DNA from: Bacteroidetes bacterium UBA6661
GTDB taxonomy: Bacteria; Bacteroidota; Bacteroidia; AKYH767-A; OLB10
Assembly (NCBI GenBank): GCA_002455375.1
Contig: DKKR01000071.1
Location: forward strand, 14,780-78,779
Length of the DNA: 64,000 nt
Direction of reading: 5' to 3'
A model generated the notes under the pieces. It saw only the letters and a program-made list of their open reading frames with translations, did not search any database and was not told the DNA's origin. Both the position numbers and the translations under genes were made by a program. This document shows positions 50,714 to 60,873 of the stretch, in pieces. Within the stretch, counting starts at the first letter, position 1, and each line of letters starts with the position of its first letter.

Positions 50714-51548
50714 GAAAAACGGATTGTCGGTTGTGTTTTAGTTCATATACATGCTCCTTGATTTTTTCAGCAGTTTTTCCATCATCAGTTCCAGAAAGGT
50801 CTTGTGGAAGAATAGGTTTGCCGAAGGTGATAGAGATAGTTCTGCCGCGTTGAAAATACATTTCATCCATCAGGTAAAGCATTTCAATATTTGCTGCAAT
50901 GCCTATGCGTTTACGAAAGTTGGCTAAGTTATAAAACCAGTTTGAGTTTCGCCCATCAATATAAACCGGTACAATAGGGCTGTTGTATTTTTTTGCTTTC
51001 ACCACAAAGCTTTTTTTCCATTGCAGGTCTTTTATTTCTTTTCCTTGCTTGCGCGATACCAATCCGGCAGGAAAAATCAAAGTTGCCATTTCAGAAGCAT
51101 ACAATGCATCAATGTCTGCAATTGACTGCGAACTGTTTTTTCCATGTTTGTTGACGCCAATAAATAAATCTTTAAGATTGTTTAGTTGCAGCAAAATATC
51201 GTTGACAATAAATTTCAGGTCGCGTCTGTAATGTCCCAGTGCCTGCATCAATGCCATGGCATCAAGTCCGCCAATGGGATGATTGGATGCATAGACACAG
51301 CGACCGGTTTTTATAATATTCTCTTGTCCATAAACTTCAACTTTTACTCTGAAATTTTCAATAATAGCATCTACAAATTCAAACGATGTTTTGTGCCCAT
51401 GCTCATCAATAAATGCATTCACTTCGGTTTCGTGCACTATCCGTTTGATGTAGCTAACGATAAACCCCGGCAGCAGGCGATAAAGTTGCGGATTCTTACT
51501 TCGGATTACCTCACTGACATCAATAAACTTCTTTTTCTGCTCAGTCAT
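50706..51548 (-). CDS. Glycerol-3-phosphate/lysophospholipid-type acyltransferase
   Basis: 280 residues of the PlsC-like (LPLAT) family. Motif I is YASNHPIGGLDAMAL, where HPIGGLD replaces the usual HxxxxD spacing. Motif III region TLIFPAGLVSRKQ and motif IV SPIVPVYIDGRNS follow. A hemolysin-like or ornithine-lipid acyltransferase (OlsA/OlsB-related) is possible. It is cytoplasmic or membrane-peripheral. Substrate unknown. Operon with murQ. Confidence 0.8.
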   Translation of the reverse strand: MTEQKKKFIDVSEVIRSKNPQLYRLLPGFIVSYIKRIVHETEVNAFIDEHGHKTSFEFVDAIIENFRVKVEVYGQENIIKTGRCVYASNHPIGGLDAMALMQALGHYRRDLKFIVNDILLQLNNLKDLFIGVNKHGKNSSQSIADIDALYASEMATLIFPAGLVSRKQGKEIKDLQWKKSFVVKAKKYNSPIVPVYIDGRNSNWFYNLANFRKRIGIAANIEMLYLMDEMYFQRGRTISITFGKPILPQDLSGTDDGKTAEKIKEHVYELKHNRQSVFHE

Positions 51549-51688
51549 AAATTCTCCCTCTGTCGTATAGCATCTTTTATGGGTACAATATTAAGCAGAA
51601 CTTAAAAACTGCCTTAGTCTATAAAATCCCAAATAAAAATGTTCCGGTGGGAGGAAAATAGCTGAAAAAAGAAAGTTTTCAACAAAAA

Positions 51689-51713
51689 TGGAAAAAAGTG
51701 GGGATAGGTGGGA
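51689..51713 (+). promoter_or_regulatory. MraZ operator: three 10-bp-spaced repeats
   Basis: TGGAA (51689), TGGGG (51699) and TGGGA (51709) are spaced exactly 10 bp apart, each with a 5-nt spacer. This matches the TGGGN-N5 direct repeats bound by MraZ in other bacteria; the first copy is degenerate. They end 11 bp before the -7-like element. A further TGGGA at 51648 is out of phase. Repression of the dcw promoter by MraZ is the likely role. Confidence 0.75.
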
Positions 51714-51723
51714 GATTTATTTT

Positions 51724-51731
51724 TACATTCG
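51724..51731 (+). promoter_or_regulatory. Candidate -7 element of the dcw cluster
   Basis: TACATTCG matches TAnnTTTG at 7 of 8 positions and would start transcription about 24 nt before mraZ. The -33 zone is occupied by the MraZ repeats. Confidence 0.5.
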
Positions 51732-51761
51732 CACAAGAATTTTTTAGCACACCATTTAATA

Positions 51762-52229
51762 ATGATTAATCTGTTTGGAGTTTACGAGAGCACTGTTGAT
51801 GCGAAAGGTCGTGTCATGTTGCCTTCGCCATACAGAAAAACATTAGAGAAAGTTTTAGAAGAAGGTTTTATCATCAAGCAGAATGTATTCAGAAAATCAC
51901 TGGAGTTTTTTCCGCTTCAGACATGGAATGAAATTTCACAGCATGTAGGCAAGCTGAATACTTTTTTGAAAGCCAATCAGGAATTGATTACGCTGTTTTA
52001 TTATGGTGTGCGGAGTGTAGAGTTAGATAACAACGGAAGATTTTTGATTGTAAAAGATCACCTGACTTATGCAGGAATTAAAAAAGACATTGTGCTGAGT
52101 GGAGCAAATGACAGAATTGAGATTTGGGATAAGCGAGCTTATCATAAATATATTAAAGATAACAGCGACAATTTAGAGCGGTTGATGGAAGAGCGGCTTG
52201 GCGGCAAATTGCCTGAAAATGGACAGTAA
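51762..52229 (+). CDS. mraZ: Transcriptional regulator MraZ
   Basis: DNA-binding regulator of the division and cell wall cluster. Two MraZ/AbrB-like halves: LFGVYESTVDAKGRVMLPSPYRKTL and SVELDNNGRFLIVKDHLTYAGIKKDIVLSGANDRIEIWDKRAY. ATG at 51762 is chosen because the protein then begins MINLFGVYES as in the family. It overlaps rsmH by 11 bp. Likely binds the repeats just upstream. Confidence 0.96.
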   Translation: MINLFGVYESTVDAKGRVMLPSPYRKTLEKVLEEGFIIKQNVFRKSLEFFPLQTWNEISQHVGKLNTFLKANQELITLFYYGVRSVELDNNGRFLIVKDHLTYAGIKKDIVLSGANDRIEIWDKRAYHKYIKDNSDNLERLMEERLGGKLPENGQ

Positions 52230-53133
52230 GGCATATCACATTCCGGTTATGTTGCCGGAATGTATTGAAGGGTTGAAGATTAAAGCAGATGGAATTTATG
52301 TTGATGTTACGTACGGGGGCGGGGGGCATTCAAAGGCAATAGCCTCTTTATTGACAACAGGAAAAGTGATTGCATTCGACAGGGATGCCGATGCAGTAAA
52401 AAATAGTTTAACCACCAATAAAAATCTGATTGTGATTCACAGCAGTTTTTCAAATATAACCACCGAGCTGAATAGCATAGGCATAACTTCTGTAGATGGT
52501 GTGCTTGCCGACCTTGGTGTGTCATCACATCAGTTTGATGAACCGCAGCGTGGTTTTGCTTTTCGTTTTGACAGTGCTCTTGATATGCGCATGGATGTAC
52601 GTCAGCAAATAACAGCCGCAACAATCCTGAATACTTATTCTACAAAAGAATTGCAGAAGATGTTTTCACTTTATGGTGAGGTGCGCAATGCAGCTACTGT
52701 AGCCCGTCAGATAGTTTCCTTCCGTCAGCATGCCACATTAGCAACTACTGCCGATCTGAAAAAATGTGTTTCACACTTAGTGCCCAAGAGTGATGAGAAT
52801 GGTTTTTATGCTCGATTGTTTCAGGCACTGCGAATTGAAGTTAATCAGGAATTGAAAGAGTTGGAATTGTTGCTGCAACAACTGCCGAATTTAATAAAAG
52901 CAGAAGGACGTTTATGTGTGATGAGCTATCATTCTCTTGAAGACAGATTGGTTAAAAATTTTATCGCGTCAGGAAATGTGCAAGGTGTAGTAGAGCAAGA
53001 TGTGTTTGGCAACATTACTTCAAAAACATTTACTGCAATAAATAAAAAGCCAATTGAAGCTAAAGAAGAAGAAAAAATCAATAATCCGCGTTCAAGAAGT
53101 GCACGATTAAGAGTTGCTGAAAAAATAAAGTAA
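52219..53133 (+). CDS. rsmH: 16S rRNA (cytosine(1402)-N(4))-methyltransferase
   Basis: Methylates C1402 in the ribosomal P site. SAM-binding DVTYGGGGHSKAIASLL, then LADLGVSSHQFDEPQRGFAFRFDSALDMRMD and the C-terminal FQALRIEVNQELKELELLL, MSYHSLEDRLVKNF and NPRSRSARLRVAEK. The ATG at 52219 (MDSKAYHIPVM) is preferred over an upstream TTG. 304 residues, complete. Confidence 0.96.
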   Translation: MDSKAYHIPVMLPECIEGLKIKADGIYVDVTYGGGGHSKAIASLLTTGKVIAFDRDADAVKNSLTTNKNLIVIHSSFSNITTELNSIGITSVDGVLADLGVSSHQFDEPQRGFAFRFDSALDMRMDVRQQITAATILNTYSTKELQKMFSLYGEVRNAATVARQIVSFRQHATLATTADLKKCVSHLVPKSDENGFYARLFQALRIEVNQELKELELLLQQLPNLIKAEGRLCVMSYHSLEDRLVKNFIASGNVQGVVEQDVFGNITSKTFTAINKKPIEAKEEEKINNPRSRSARLRVAEKIK

Positions 53134-53134
53134 C

Positions 53135-53524
53135 ATGAACACCATAAGAAATACAGAGGAAAAGAAGGAAAAAGAAAAGCCGAACGGCAGCAAAATTAAG
53201 ACTGCCCGTAAATTCCTTTCTATGCTTAATGTTATTGGGCTGATTGATAAAAGGATGTTACTGCGCATGCTCCCATTTGCTTTTTTCTTAATGGGACTTG
53301 CATTGGTTTATATAGCAAATAGCTACGTTGCAGAAAAGACAATTCGTGAGATTGACCGCACATCACGTGATATTAAAGAGCTGCGATCAGAATATATTTC
53401 TGTAAAGTCGGAGTTGATGTTTAAAAGCCGTCAGTCGCAAGTAGCAAAAGAAGTGCTTCCTATGGGCATTAAGCAACTGACAGTGCCGCCTAAGAAAATC
53501 GTACTTAAAACAGCAAAAGACTAA
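53135..53524 (+). CDS. ftsL: FtsL-like cell division protein
   Basis: 129 residues: Lys/Glu-rich cytoplasmic N-terminus, one membrane helix (about 50-68, PFAFFLMGLALVYIANSY) and a periplasmic coiled coil (KTIREIDRTSRDIKELRSEYISVKSELMFKSRQSQVAKE). Divisome scaffold that would pair with FtsB/FtsQ. The call rests on topology and position between rsmH and ftsI, because FtsL sequences diverge quickly. Confidence 0.82.
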   Translation: MNTIRNTEEKKEKEKPNGSKIKTARKFLSMLNVIGLIDKRMLLRMLPFAFFLMGLALVYIANSYVAEKTIREIDRTSRDIKELRSEYISVKSELMFKSRQSQVAKEVLPMGIKQLTVPPKKIVLKTAKD

Positions 53525-53530
53525 GAGCGT

Positions 53531-55630
53531 ATGGCAGATATTAAAAAGGATATTTTACTGAGAGTATATTTTGTTTATGCCTTGATTTTTCTTTTTGCTA
53601 TGGCCATTATGGGTCGTGTTTTTCAGTTACAGTATGTCGAAGGTGATTATTGGAAACAACGCTCCGACAGTCTGACATTAGCCTATAAAACCATTGAGCC
53701 ATCAAGAGGAAATATTTTTAGTGCCGATGGAAGTCTGTTAGCCACATCAGTGCCTTTGTATGATTTGCGCATGGATATGAAGGCAGAAAGTATTACTGAT
53801 AAAATATTTAATGCAGGTATTGACTCTCTTGCCTTGAATCTTGCTGCATTGTTTCAGGATAAAACAAAAGATCAGTACAAGAGAATGCTTCGTGAAGGCA
53901 GACGTGATGGTGAACGCTATTTACTTATAAAGCGTAATGTAAGCTATGCAGAACTGAAGAAAGTAAAAACGTTTCCAATTTTTAATAAAGGCCGTTATAA
54001 AGGCGGACTCATTGTAGAACAAAAAAATATGCGTCAGAAACCATTCAAGGAACTTGCTTCCAGAACAATTGGTTTTAAAATTGGCAATGTTCAACCTGTT
54101 GGTCTTGAAGGTGCATTCGACCATAGTCTTAGAGGAGAAAGTGGCAAGCGACTGATGCAAAAAATATCAGGTAACATTTGGAAGCCACTCAATGCAGAAG
54201 ACGAAGTTGAAGCAAAAGATGGTTGTGATATTTATACTTCAATTGATCTGAACATACAGGATGTTGCACAACAGTCACTTTATAATCAATTGGTAAAAAA
54301 CGATGCTGATGCAGGATGTGCTATACTGATGGAAGTTGCTACCGGTGAAATTAAAGCAATTGTAAATCTGAAAAGAGCTGACTCCGGTTATTATCGCGAA
54401 GATTATAATTATGCTATTGGCTATGCTTCAGAACCGGGCTCTACTTTTAAATTGGTGAGTATGATGGCCGGAATAGAAGACGGCTATATTGACCTTGAAG
54501 ATACAGTGGATGCAACTAATGGAAGAACCAGTTACGCACCCGGTTTAATTATGCGCGACTCACATGAAGGATTAAATAAGATAACTGCAAAACATGCATT
54601 TGAAGAATCATCTAATGTGGGTGTTTCTAAGTTGATTCAGAAATATTATCGGAAAAATCAACAGGCATTTATTGACCGTGTACATAAAATGCATTTTGGT
54701 GATAAACTCAATATCCAGATTGCAGGAGAAGCTACACCGTTTATTAAGTCAACTACAAGTAAAGAATGGAGCAAAATCTCATTGCCTTATATGTCTATTG
54801 GCTATGAAACGATGGTAACTCCATTGCATACACTTACTTTTTATAATGCTGTTGCCAACAATGGCACAATGGTAAAGCCACTTTTTGTAAAAGAAATTCG
54901 CTACCGCGGACATACTGTTAAAGAATACAAACCACAAGTTGTTGCTGATTCTATTTGCTCAAAATCAACGATTGCTAAAGCAAGGGAACTCCTTGAAGGG
55001 GTAGTACAAAATGGTACCGGATGTAAATTGAAAGACTGCGTATATGCCGTTGCCGGTAAAACAGGTACAGCGCAGATGGCAAATAATAAAGGTGGTTATA
55101 AGGGTAGTAAGATTAGATATCAGGCATCTTTCTGTGGTTATTTTCCTGCTGACAAGCCTGCATATTCATGCATTGTAGTAGTGTATAATCCTTCGACTGC
55201 AGGTTATTATGGCGGTGAAGTAGCATTGCCTGTATTCAAAGATATTGCAGATAAAGTTTATGCAACCAATCTCGATATGCACAAAGGACTTGATGTACAA
55301 ATGGCAGCATTACCAAAGATAAAAACAGGTCTTACTAAGGCAACAATTGCAGCGTGTAGCAATGTTGGTGTTGATGTAAAAACAGTGGGTACAGCATCAA
55401 AATGGTCGTCAGTTGATAAGAGAGAATCTGTTGCAGCATTGAAGCCAGTAAGCCTAAAAGACAATACGGTTCCAAATGTTGAAGGTATGGGTTTACGCGA
55501 TGCAATATATATGCTTGAAACAAATGGTTTGCAGGTTAAGGTAGTTGGACGAGGTGCTGTGGTGAAGCAATCATTACAGGCAGGAACAAGAATTTATAAA
55601 GGTCAGGTAATAACTATAGAATTAAGTTGA
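53531..55630 (+). CDS. ftsI: Division-specific transpeptidase PBP3 (FtsI) with PASTA domain
   Basis: Crosslinks septal peptidoglycan. N-terminal membrane anchor (about 10-28), dimerisation region (EPSRGNIFSADGSLLATS), transpeptidase domain with SxxK Ser304 (GSTFK), SSN (ESSNVGVS) and KTG (Lys510, AGKTGTAQM). The C-terminus has one PASTA-like domain (VPNVEGMGLRDAIYMLETNGLQVK). 699 residues, larger than E. coli FtsI because of the extra C-terminal part; this is common in Bacteroidota. Confidence 0.96.
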   Translation: MADIKKDILLRVYFVYALIFLFAMAIMGRVFQLQYVEGDYWKQRSDSLTLAYKTIEPSRGNIFSADGSLLATSVPLYDLRMDMKAESITDKIFNAGIDSLALNLAALFQDKTKDQYKRMLREGRRDGERYLLIKRNVSYAELKKVKTFPIFNKGRYKGGLIVEQKNMRQKPFKELASRTIGFKIGNVQPVGLEGAFDHSLRGESGKRLMQKISGNIWKPLNAEDEVEAKDGCDIYTSIDLNIQDVAQQSLYNQLVKNDADAGCAILMEVATGEIKAIVNLKRADSGYYREDYNYAIGYASEPGSTFKLVSMMAGIEDGYIDLEDTVDATNGRTSYAPGLIMRDSHEGLNKITAKHAFEESSNVGVSKLIQKYYRKNQQAFIDRVHKMHFGDKLNIQIAGEATPFIKSTTSKEWSKISLPYMSIGYETMVTPLHTLTFYNAVANNGTMVKPLFVKEIRYRGHTVKEYKPQVVADSICSKSTIAKARELLEGVVQNGTGCKLKDCVYAVAGKTGTAQMANNKGGYKGSKIRYQASFCGYFPADKPAYSCIVVVYNPSTAGYYGGEVALPVFKDIADKVYATNLDMHKGLDVQMAALPKIKTGLTKATIAACSNVGVDVKTVGTASKWSSVDKRESVAALKPVSLKDNTVPNVEGMGLRDAIYMLETNGLQVKVVGRGAVVKQSLQAGTRIYKGQVITIELS

Positions 55631-57093
55631 TGCAGTTACTGAAAGAAGTTTTATACAAAGCGGGTACGGAGGAAGTCATTGGTAATACCAATGTAGCTGT
55701 TTATGGTATAAGCATTAACTCGCGCGAAGTTAAGCCCGGGGAAATGTATGTTGCACTTCGTGGGACCAATGTTGATGGACATGCTTTTATTCTCGATGCA
55801 ATTGAAAAAGGCGCAACTTCAGTTTTATGTGAAGTGATGCCCGACCTCATTCAGGCAGGTATCAATTATATAAAAGTAAAAAATACCTATCTGGCGCTTT
55901 CCGAAGTATGTGCAAACTTTTATCATCACCCTTCTTCTTCACTCAAATTAGTTGGGATTACCGGAACCAATGGTAAAACAACTACTGCAACGTTACTCTA
56001 TAAATTATTCCGCCAACTGAATATTCGTTGCGGATTAATTTCTACGGTAGAAAACAGAGTTAACGATAGTGTTATTCCTGCAACACATACAACACCCGAT
56101 CCGATAAAACTCAATCAGCTTTTAAGCATGATGGTGCTGGAAGAATGTGAGTATTGTTTTATGGAAGTAAGCTCACATGCTGTGGTTCAAAACAGAATAG
56201 GAGGATTGGAATTTGCCGGTGGTGTTTTTACCAACATTACGCATGATCATCTTGACTATCATAAAACATTTGATGAGTACCTGAAAGCAAAAAAGAAATT
56301 TTTTGACGGTCTTCCCGAGAGTGCATTCGCATTAACAAATACCGATGACAAAAACGGTACAATGATGGTTCAGAATACACATGCTGCCAAAAAAACTTAT
56401 GGTCTGCATGGTATTGCTGATTTCAGATGCAGAATAATTGAAAATAATTTTAGTGGTCTGTTACTTCAGATTGATAACACAGAAGTGTTATGTAAACTTA
56501 TTGGTGCTTTCAATGCCTATAATCTTTTGGCAATTTATGCAACGGCTGTTTCATTGGGGTTGGATAAGCAACGTGTCCTTACTGCATTGAGTATGCTTGA
56601 ATCTGTCAATGGCAGATTCGATTATGTTGTTTCCGGTTCAGGAATTACAGGCATTGTTGATTATGCACATACACCCGATGCATTAAATAATGTGCTTTCA
56701 ACTATCAACGAAATCAGAACAAGAAATGAGAAAGTGATTACAGTAGTAGGTTGTGGCGGAAATCGTGATACAACAAAACGCCCGGTTATGGCACACATTG
56801 CTTGCGAGATGAGTGATAAAGTTATTCTTACTTCTGACAATCCACGTAACGAAGACCCACAAACTATTATTGAACAAATGCGTGCCGGTGTACCTGCACA
56901 TTTATCTGCTAAGGTGATGGCAATAACCGATCGCAATGAAGCCATTCGTGTGGCATGCAACCTCGCTGCAGCCGGAGATATTATCCTCATTGCAGGTAAA
57001 GGACATGAAACCTATCAGGAAATCAAAGGAGTAAAACATCCTTTTGACGATAAAAAAATATTACAGGAAAACTTTAATAACCTACACGCCTGA
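55630..57093 (+). CDS. murE: UDP-MurNAc-tripeptide synthetase MurE
   Basis: Adds the third stem-peptide residue. ATP loop [11 protein letters not shown] (111-118), [38 protein letters not shown] and the specificity motif DNPRNEDP, which marks the meso-diaminopimelate type. ATG at 55630 overlaps the ftsI stop by one base (TGATG). 487 residues. The next gene starts on its last base. Confidence 0.96.
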   Translation: MQLLKEVLYKAGTEEVIGNTNVAVYGISINSREVKPGEMYVALRGTNVDGHAFILDAIEKGATSVLCEVMPDLIQAGINYIKVKNTYLALSEVCANFYHHPSSSLKLVGITGTNGKTTTATLLYKLFRQLNIRCGLISTVENRVNDSVIPATHTTPDPIKLNQLLSMMVLEECEYCFMEVSSHAVVQNRIGGLEFAGGVFTNITHDHLDYHKTFDEYLKAKKKFFDGLPESAFALTNTDDKNGTMMVQNTHAAKKTYGLHGIADFRCRIIENNFSGLLLQIDNTEVLCKLIGAFNAYNLLAIYATAVSLGLDKQRVLTALSMLESVNGRFDYVVSGSGITGIVDYAHTPDALNNVLSTINEIRTRNEKVITVVGCGGNRDTTKRPVMAHIACEMSDKVILTSDNPRNEDPQTIIEQMRAGVPAHLSAKVMAITDRNEAIRVACNLAAAGDIILIAGKGHETYQEIKGVKHPFDDKKILQENFNNLHA

Positions 57094-58349
57094 TGCTATA
57101 CTACTTATTTGAATATTTAGATCAAAGTACAGATTTGCCCGGAATGGGAGTGTTTAAATACATCTCCTTCAGAGCAGCATTAGCAATTATATTTTCATTG
57201 TTGTTTTCTTTTATTCTCGGACGGACAATAATTGCCTATCTCCATAAAAAGCAAGTTGGAGAAACCATTCGTGATCTAGGCCTTGACGGACAAGTGCAAA
57301 AACAAGGCACGCCAACAATGGGTGGTCTGATTATTCTTTCAGCTATTCTTATTCCTACAATTTTATTTGCGAAGCTGCTTAATGTTTACATCATTCTGAT
57401 GTTGATTTCAACAGTATGGCTGGGTGCAATAGGTTTCCTTGACGACTATATTAAAGTATTTAAGAAAGATAAAAAGGGTCTTGCCGGAAAATTTAAAGTT
57501 CTCGGGCAAATAGGACTTGGTCTCATCGTTGGCAGTGTTTTGTATTTTAATGAGCATGTAGTTGTTCGCGAAAAAGCAATTCGCTCTGCAGTTACCTGGC
57601 ATCACGATAATACATTGGTTGATGATCTTCAAAGTCAGGAAGGAGTATTGTTTTCAACTACCAATATCAAATCAACAAAAACCACTATTCCTTTTTTCAA
57701 GAATAATGAATTTGATTATGCAACATTGTTGGGATGGTTGGGAGATGGATATAAAAATCTTGCATGGCTTATTTTTATTCCTGTTGTAATTATAATTGTT
57801 ACTGCAGTTTCTAATGGTGCAAACATTACAGATGGTATTGACGGACTTGCTGCCGGAAGTTCAGGTATTATAGGTTTAGCGCTCGCAGTTTTTGCCTACG
57901 TTTCGGGTAATACAGTTTTCGCCAACTACCTAAATATTATGTACATTCCAAATGCAGGTGAGTTGCTTGTTTTTATGTCGGCATTCATAGGTGCATGTAT
58001 TGGATTTTTATGGTTCAACGCCTATCCTGCACAGGTGTTTATGGGCGACACCGGAAGCCTTGCCTTAGGTGGCATTATTGCAGTGTTTGCTATTGCTATC
58101 AGAAAAGAATTGATGATTCCTGTTATCTGCGGAATTTTTCTCATTGAGAATCTTTCTGTAATGATGCAGGTAAGTTATTTTAAATACACTAAGAAAAAAT
58201 TTGGTGAGGGGAGACGAATTTTTAAAATGTCGCCATTACATCACCATTATCAGAAACTTGGGTATCATGAATCAAAGATTGTAACCCGATTCTGGATTGT
58301 TGGAATCATGCTTGCCGTATTAAGTCTGGTAACATTAAAACTTCGATAA
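57093..58349 (+). CDS. mraY: Phospho-MurNAc-pentapeptide transferase MraY
   Basis: Makes lipid I by joining UDP-MurNAc-pentapeptide to undecaprenyl phosphate. Ten-helix protein with [11 protein letters not shown], the Asp-rich [51 protein letters not shown] and [13 protein letters not shown]. An extra region of about 60 residues ([22 protein letters not shown] ... [10 protein letters not shown]) between two helices makes it 418 residues, against about 360 in E. coli. Similar insertions are known in this phylum. Confidence 0.96.
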   Translation: MLYYLFEYLDQSTDLPGMGVFKYISFRAALAIIFSLLFSFILGRTIIAYLHKKQVGETIRDLGLDGQVQKQGTPTMGGLIILSAILIPTILFAKLLNVYIILMLISTVWLGAIGFLDDYIKVFKKDKKGLAGKFKVLGQIGLGLIVGSVLYFNEHVVVREKAIRSAVTWHHDNTLVDDLQSQEGVLFSTTNIKSTKTTIPFFKNNEFDYATLLGWLGDGYKNLAWLIFIPVVIIIVTAVSNGANITDGIDGLAAGSSGIIGLALAVFAYVSGNTVFANYLNIMYIPNAGELLVFMSAFIGACIGFLWFNAYPAQVFMGDTGSLALGGIIAVFAIAIRKELMIPVICGIFLIENLSVMMQVSYFKYTKKKFGEGRRIFKMSPLHHHYQKLGYHESKIVTRFWIVGIMLAVLSLVTLKLR

Positions 58350-58353
58350 GTAA

Positions 58354-59697
58354 ATGTCAAAAAACAAACGCATAGCTATTTTGGGTGCTGCTGAAAGCGG
58401 AGTAGGCGCAGCCATCCTTGCACAAAAGCAAGGCTATGATGTTTTTGTGTCAGACCTTTCGCGTATTGCCGATAATTACAAAACACATCTTACAGAGCGA
58501 AATATTCAGTTTGAAGAAGGATGCCATACCGACAGTCTGATTCTTAATGCAGATGAGATAATTAAAAGTCCGGGTATCCCTGACAAGGCAGCAGTTATTA
58601 AAAAAATTAAAAATGCAAACATCAATATTGTTTCAGAGATTGAATTTGCTTCAAGGTTTACCAATGCTAAAATGATTGCCATCACCGGCACCAATGGTAA
58701 GTCAACAACAACTTTACTGACCTATCATATTCTTAAAAAAGCCGGAGTAAATGTTGGACTTGCCGGAAATATCGGAAAGAGTTTTGCCTGGCAGGTTGCA
58801 GAAGAAAATTTCGATCATTATGTACTTGAGCTAAGCAGCTTTCAACTGGATGATATGTACACCTTCAAAGCTGATATTGCTGTGTTACTCAATATCACAG
58901 CCGATCATCTTGACCGTTACGAGTATTCAATACAAAATTATATTGACTCTAAATTCAGAATCATACAGAATCAAACTGCAGAAGATGCATTTATCTATTG
59001 CTTTGATGATGCAGTTATAAAAACAGAAGTCCTGAAAAGAAACCCTTTGGCAACATGCTATCCTTTTTCAATCAGACAGGATGAAGGCATGAGTGCTTAC
59101 GTAAATGACAATAACTTATATCTGAACATACACAACAACTTATTTACTATGTCTATTTTCGAACTAGCCTTACAGGGCAAACACAACCTCTACAACAGTA
59201 TGGCTGCCGGAGTTGCAGCACGCATACTCGACATTCGCAAGGAGTCTATTCGCGAAAGCTTTGCAGATTTTCGCAATGCAGAACATCGGATGGAGTTCGT
59301 CAATACCGTACACGGTATTGACTTTATCAACGATTCAAAAGCAACAAACGTAAACAGTGCATGGTTTGCTCTCGAAAGTATGCAAAAGCCTGTTGTTTGG
59401 ATTCTGGGTGGTGTTGATAAAGGTAATGAGTATGAAATGCTGAACGATCTCGTAAAAGAGAAAGTGAAAGCTATTGTTTGTCTTGGTAAAGACAATAAAA
59501 AAATACATGAAGCTTTCGGAAGTATTGTAAGTGATATTACCGATACCTTGTCTGCTCATGAAGCAGTAAGTGTTGCGTATCAGAAAGGCAAAAAAGGTGA
59601 TGTGGTATTGTTATCGCCATGCTGTGCAAGTTTCGATTTATTTAAAAATTACGAGGACCGTGGTCGTCAGTTTAAAGCAGCTGTAAAAGCACTTTAA
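58354..59697 (+). CDS. murD: UDP-MurNAc-L-alanine:D-glutamate ligase MurD
   Basis: Adds D-Glu to the stem peptide. N-terminal Rossmann-like part (RIAILGAAESGVGAAILAQKQGYDVFVSD), EIIKSPGIP, ATP loop IAITGTNGKSTTT, ELSSFQLDD, NITADHLDRY, FINDSKATN and SPCCASFDLFKNYEDRGRQFK. 447 residues. Four bp after mraY. Confidence 0.96.
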   Translation: MSKNKRIAILGAAESGVGAAILAQKQGYDVFVSDLSRIADNYKTHLTERNIQFEEGCHTDSLILNADEIIKSPGIPDKAAVIKKIKNANINIVSEIEFASRFTNAKMIAITGTNGKSTTTLLTYHILKKAGVNVGLAGNIGKSFAWQVAEENFDHYVLELSSFQLDDMYTFKADIAVLLNITADHLDRYEYSIQNYIDSKFRIIQNQTAEDAFIYCFDDAVIKTEVLKRNPLATCYPFSIRQDEGMSAYVNDNNLYLNIHNNLFTMSIFELALQGKHNLYNSMAAGVAARILDIRKESIRESFADFRNAEHRMEFVNTVHGIDFINDSKATNVNSAWFALESMQKPVVWILGGVDKGNEYEMLNDLVKEKVKAIVCLGKDNKKIHEAFGSIVSDITDTLSAHEAVSVAYQKGKKGDVVLLSPCCASFDLFKNYEDRGRQFKAAVKAL

Positions 59698-59715
59698 GCT
59701 TTAATTGAAACAAAA

Positions 59716-60873
59716 ATGAATTGGATAGAAACATATTTTAAAGGTGACCGCATCATCTGGATGGTGGTAATACTGCTTTCGTTAATGTCACTTATGGCGG
59801 TTTATAGTTCAACAGGAACTTTGGCATATAAGTATCAGGAAGGCAATACAGAGTATTATTTATTTAAGCATGGTATTATTGTCTTTCTGGGTTTTGGTAT
59901 CATGTATTTTACCCATCTTGTAAAATATACTTTCTATGCAAAAGTTTCACGCATAGCAATTTTTCTTGCTATCCCTCTTTTATTACTCACACTACTTACA
60001 GGTACTAATCTTAACGAAGCATCACGTTGGTTAACTCTGCCTGTAATCAATCTTTCGTTTCAGACATCTGACTTAGCCAAGATAGCCTTGTTGTTGTATG
60101 TTGCACGATCGCTATCTAAAAAGCAAGATAACATTAAAGATTTTAAGTCTGCTTTTCTTCCCGTTATTTTACCTGTGTGTATTATCTGCGGATTAATTCT
60201 TCCGGCCAACTTTTCTACTGCAGCAGTTTTGTTTAGTACCTGTCTTGTACTGATGTTTTTTGGTCGTATTAATTTCAAGTATATACTTTCTCTTGTTGGT
60301 ATCGGTATTTTAGGATTGGGTTTGTTTTTAATGATTGCCTCATTTTCCGGTTACGAAGGAAGAATTGGGACATGGAAAAAACGAATTGAAAATTTCAGCA
60401 ATGGAAATGATCAGGGAAATTATCAGACACAACAGGCAAAAATTGCAATTGCCTCAGGTGGTATTTTTGGTAAAGGTCCCGGTCAGAGTACACAAAGAAA
60501 TTTTCTTCCACACCCATATTCCGATTTTATTTTTGCAATTATTATTGAAGAGTATGGCTTCATGGGTGGTTTGGTAATTGTTGTTCTATATCTGTTGCTG
60601 TTTTATCGTGCAGTCGTCATTGTGCGAAAGAGCCCGTTTGCTTTTGCAACGTTGCTTGCCATAGGATGTGCATTCAGCTTAGTTTTTCAGGCTATGATAA
60701 ATATGGCTGTTGCAGTAAATCTTTTCCCTGTAACGGGCCAGCCATTGCCGATGTTGAGCATGGGTGGAACATCTATATGGTTTACCAGTATTGCCGTTGG
60801 CATTATTCTTAGTGTAAGCCGGAATATTGAACAGGAAGAATTAAAAACAGGAGTAGTGCATGCAGCAGCCTGA
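59716..60873 (+). CDS. ftsW: Septal peptidoglycan glycosyltransferase FtsW
   Basis: SEDS-family membrane polymerase that works with FtsI at the septum. About ten helices; conserved parts include LMAVYSSTGTLAYKYQEGN, EASRWLTLPVINLSFQTSDLAKIALLLY, ASGGIFGKGPGQSTQRNFLPHPYSDFIFAIIIEEYGFMGG and GQPLPMLSMGGTSIWF. 385 residues. Overlaps murG by 14 bp. Confidence 0.96.
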   Translation: MNWIETYFKGDRIIWMVVILLSLMSLMAVYSSTGTLAYKYQEGNTEYYLFKHGIIVFLGFGIMYFTHLVKYTFYAKVSRIAIFLAIPLLLLTLLTGTNLNEASRWLTLPVINLSFQTSDLAKIALLLYVARSLSKKQDNIKDFKSAFLPVILPVCIICGLILPANFSTAAVLFSTCLVLMFFGRINFKYILSLVGIGILGLGLFLMIASFSGYEGRIGTWKKRIENFSNGNDQGNYQTQQAKIAIASGGIFGKGPGQSTQRNFLPHPYSDFIFAIIIEEYGFMGGLVIVVLYLLLFYRAVVIVRKSPFAFATLLAIGCAFSLVFQAMINMAVAVNLFPVTGQPLPMLSMGGTSIWFTSIAVGIILSVSRNIEQEELKTGVVHAAA

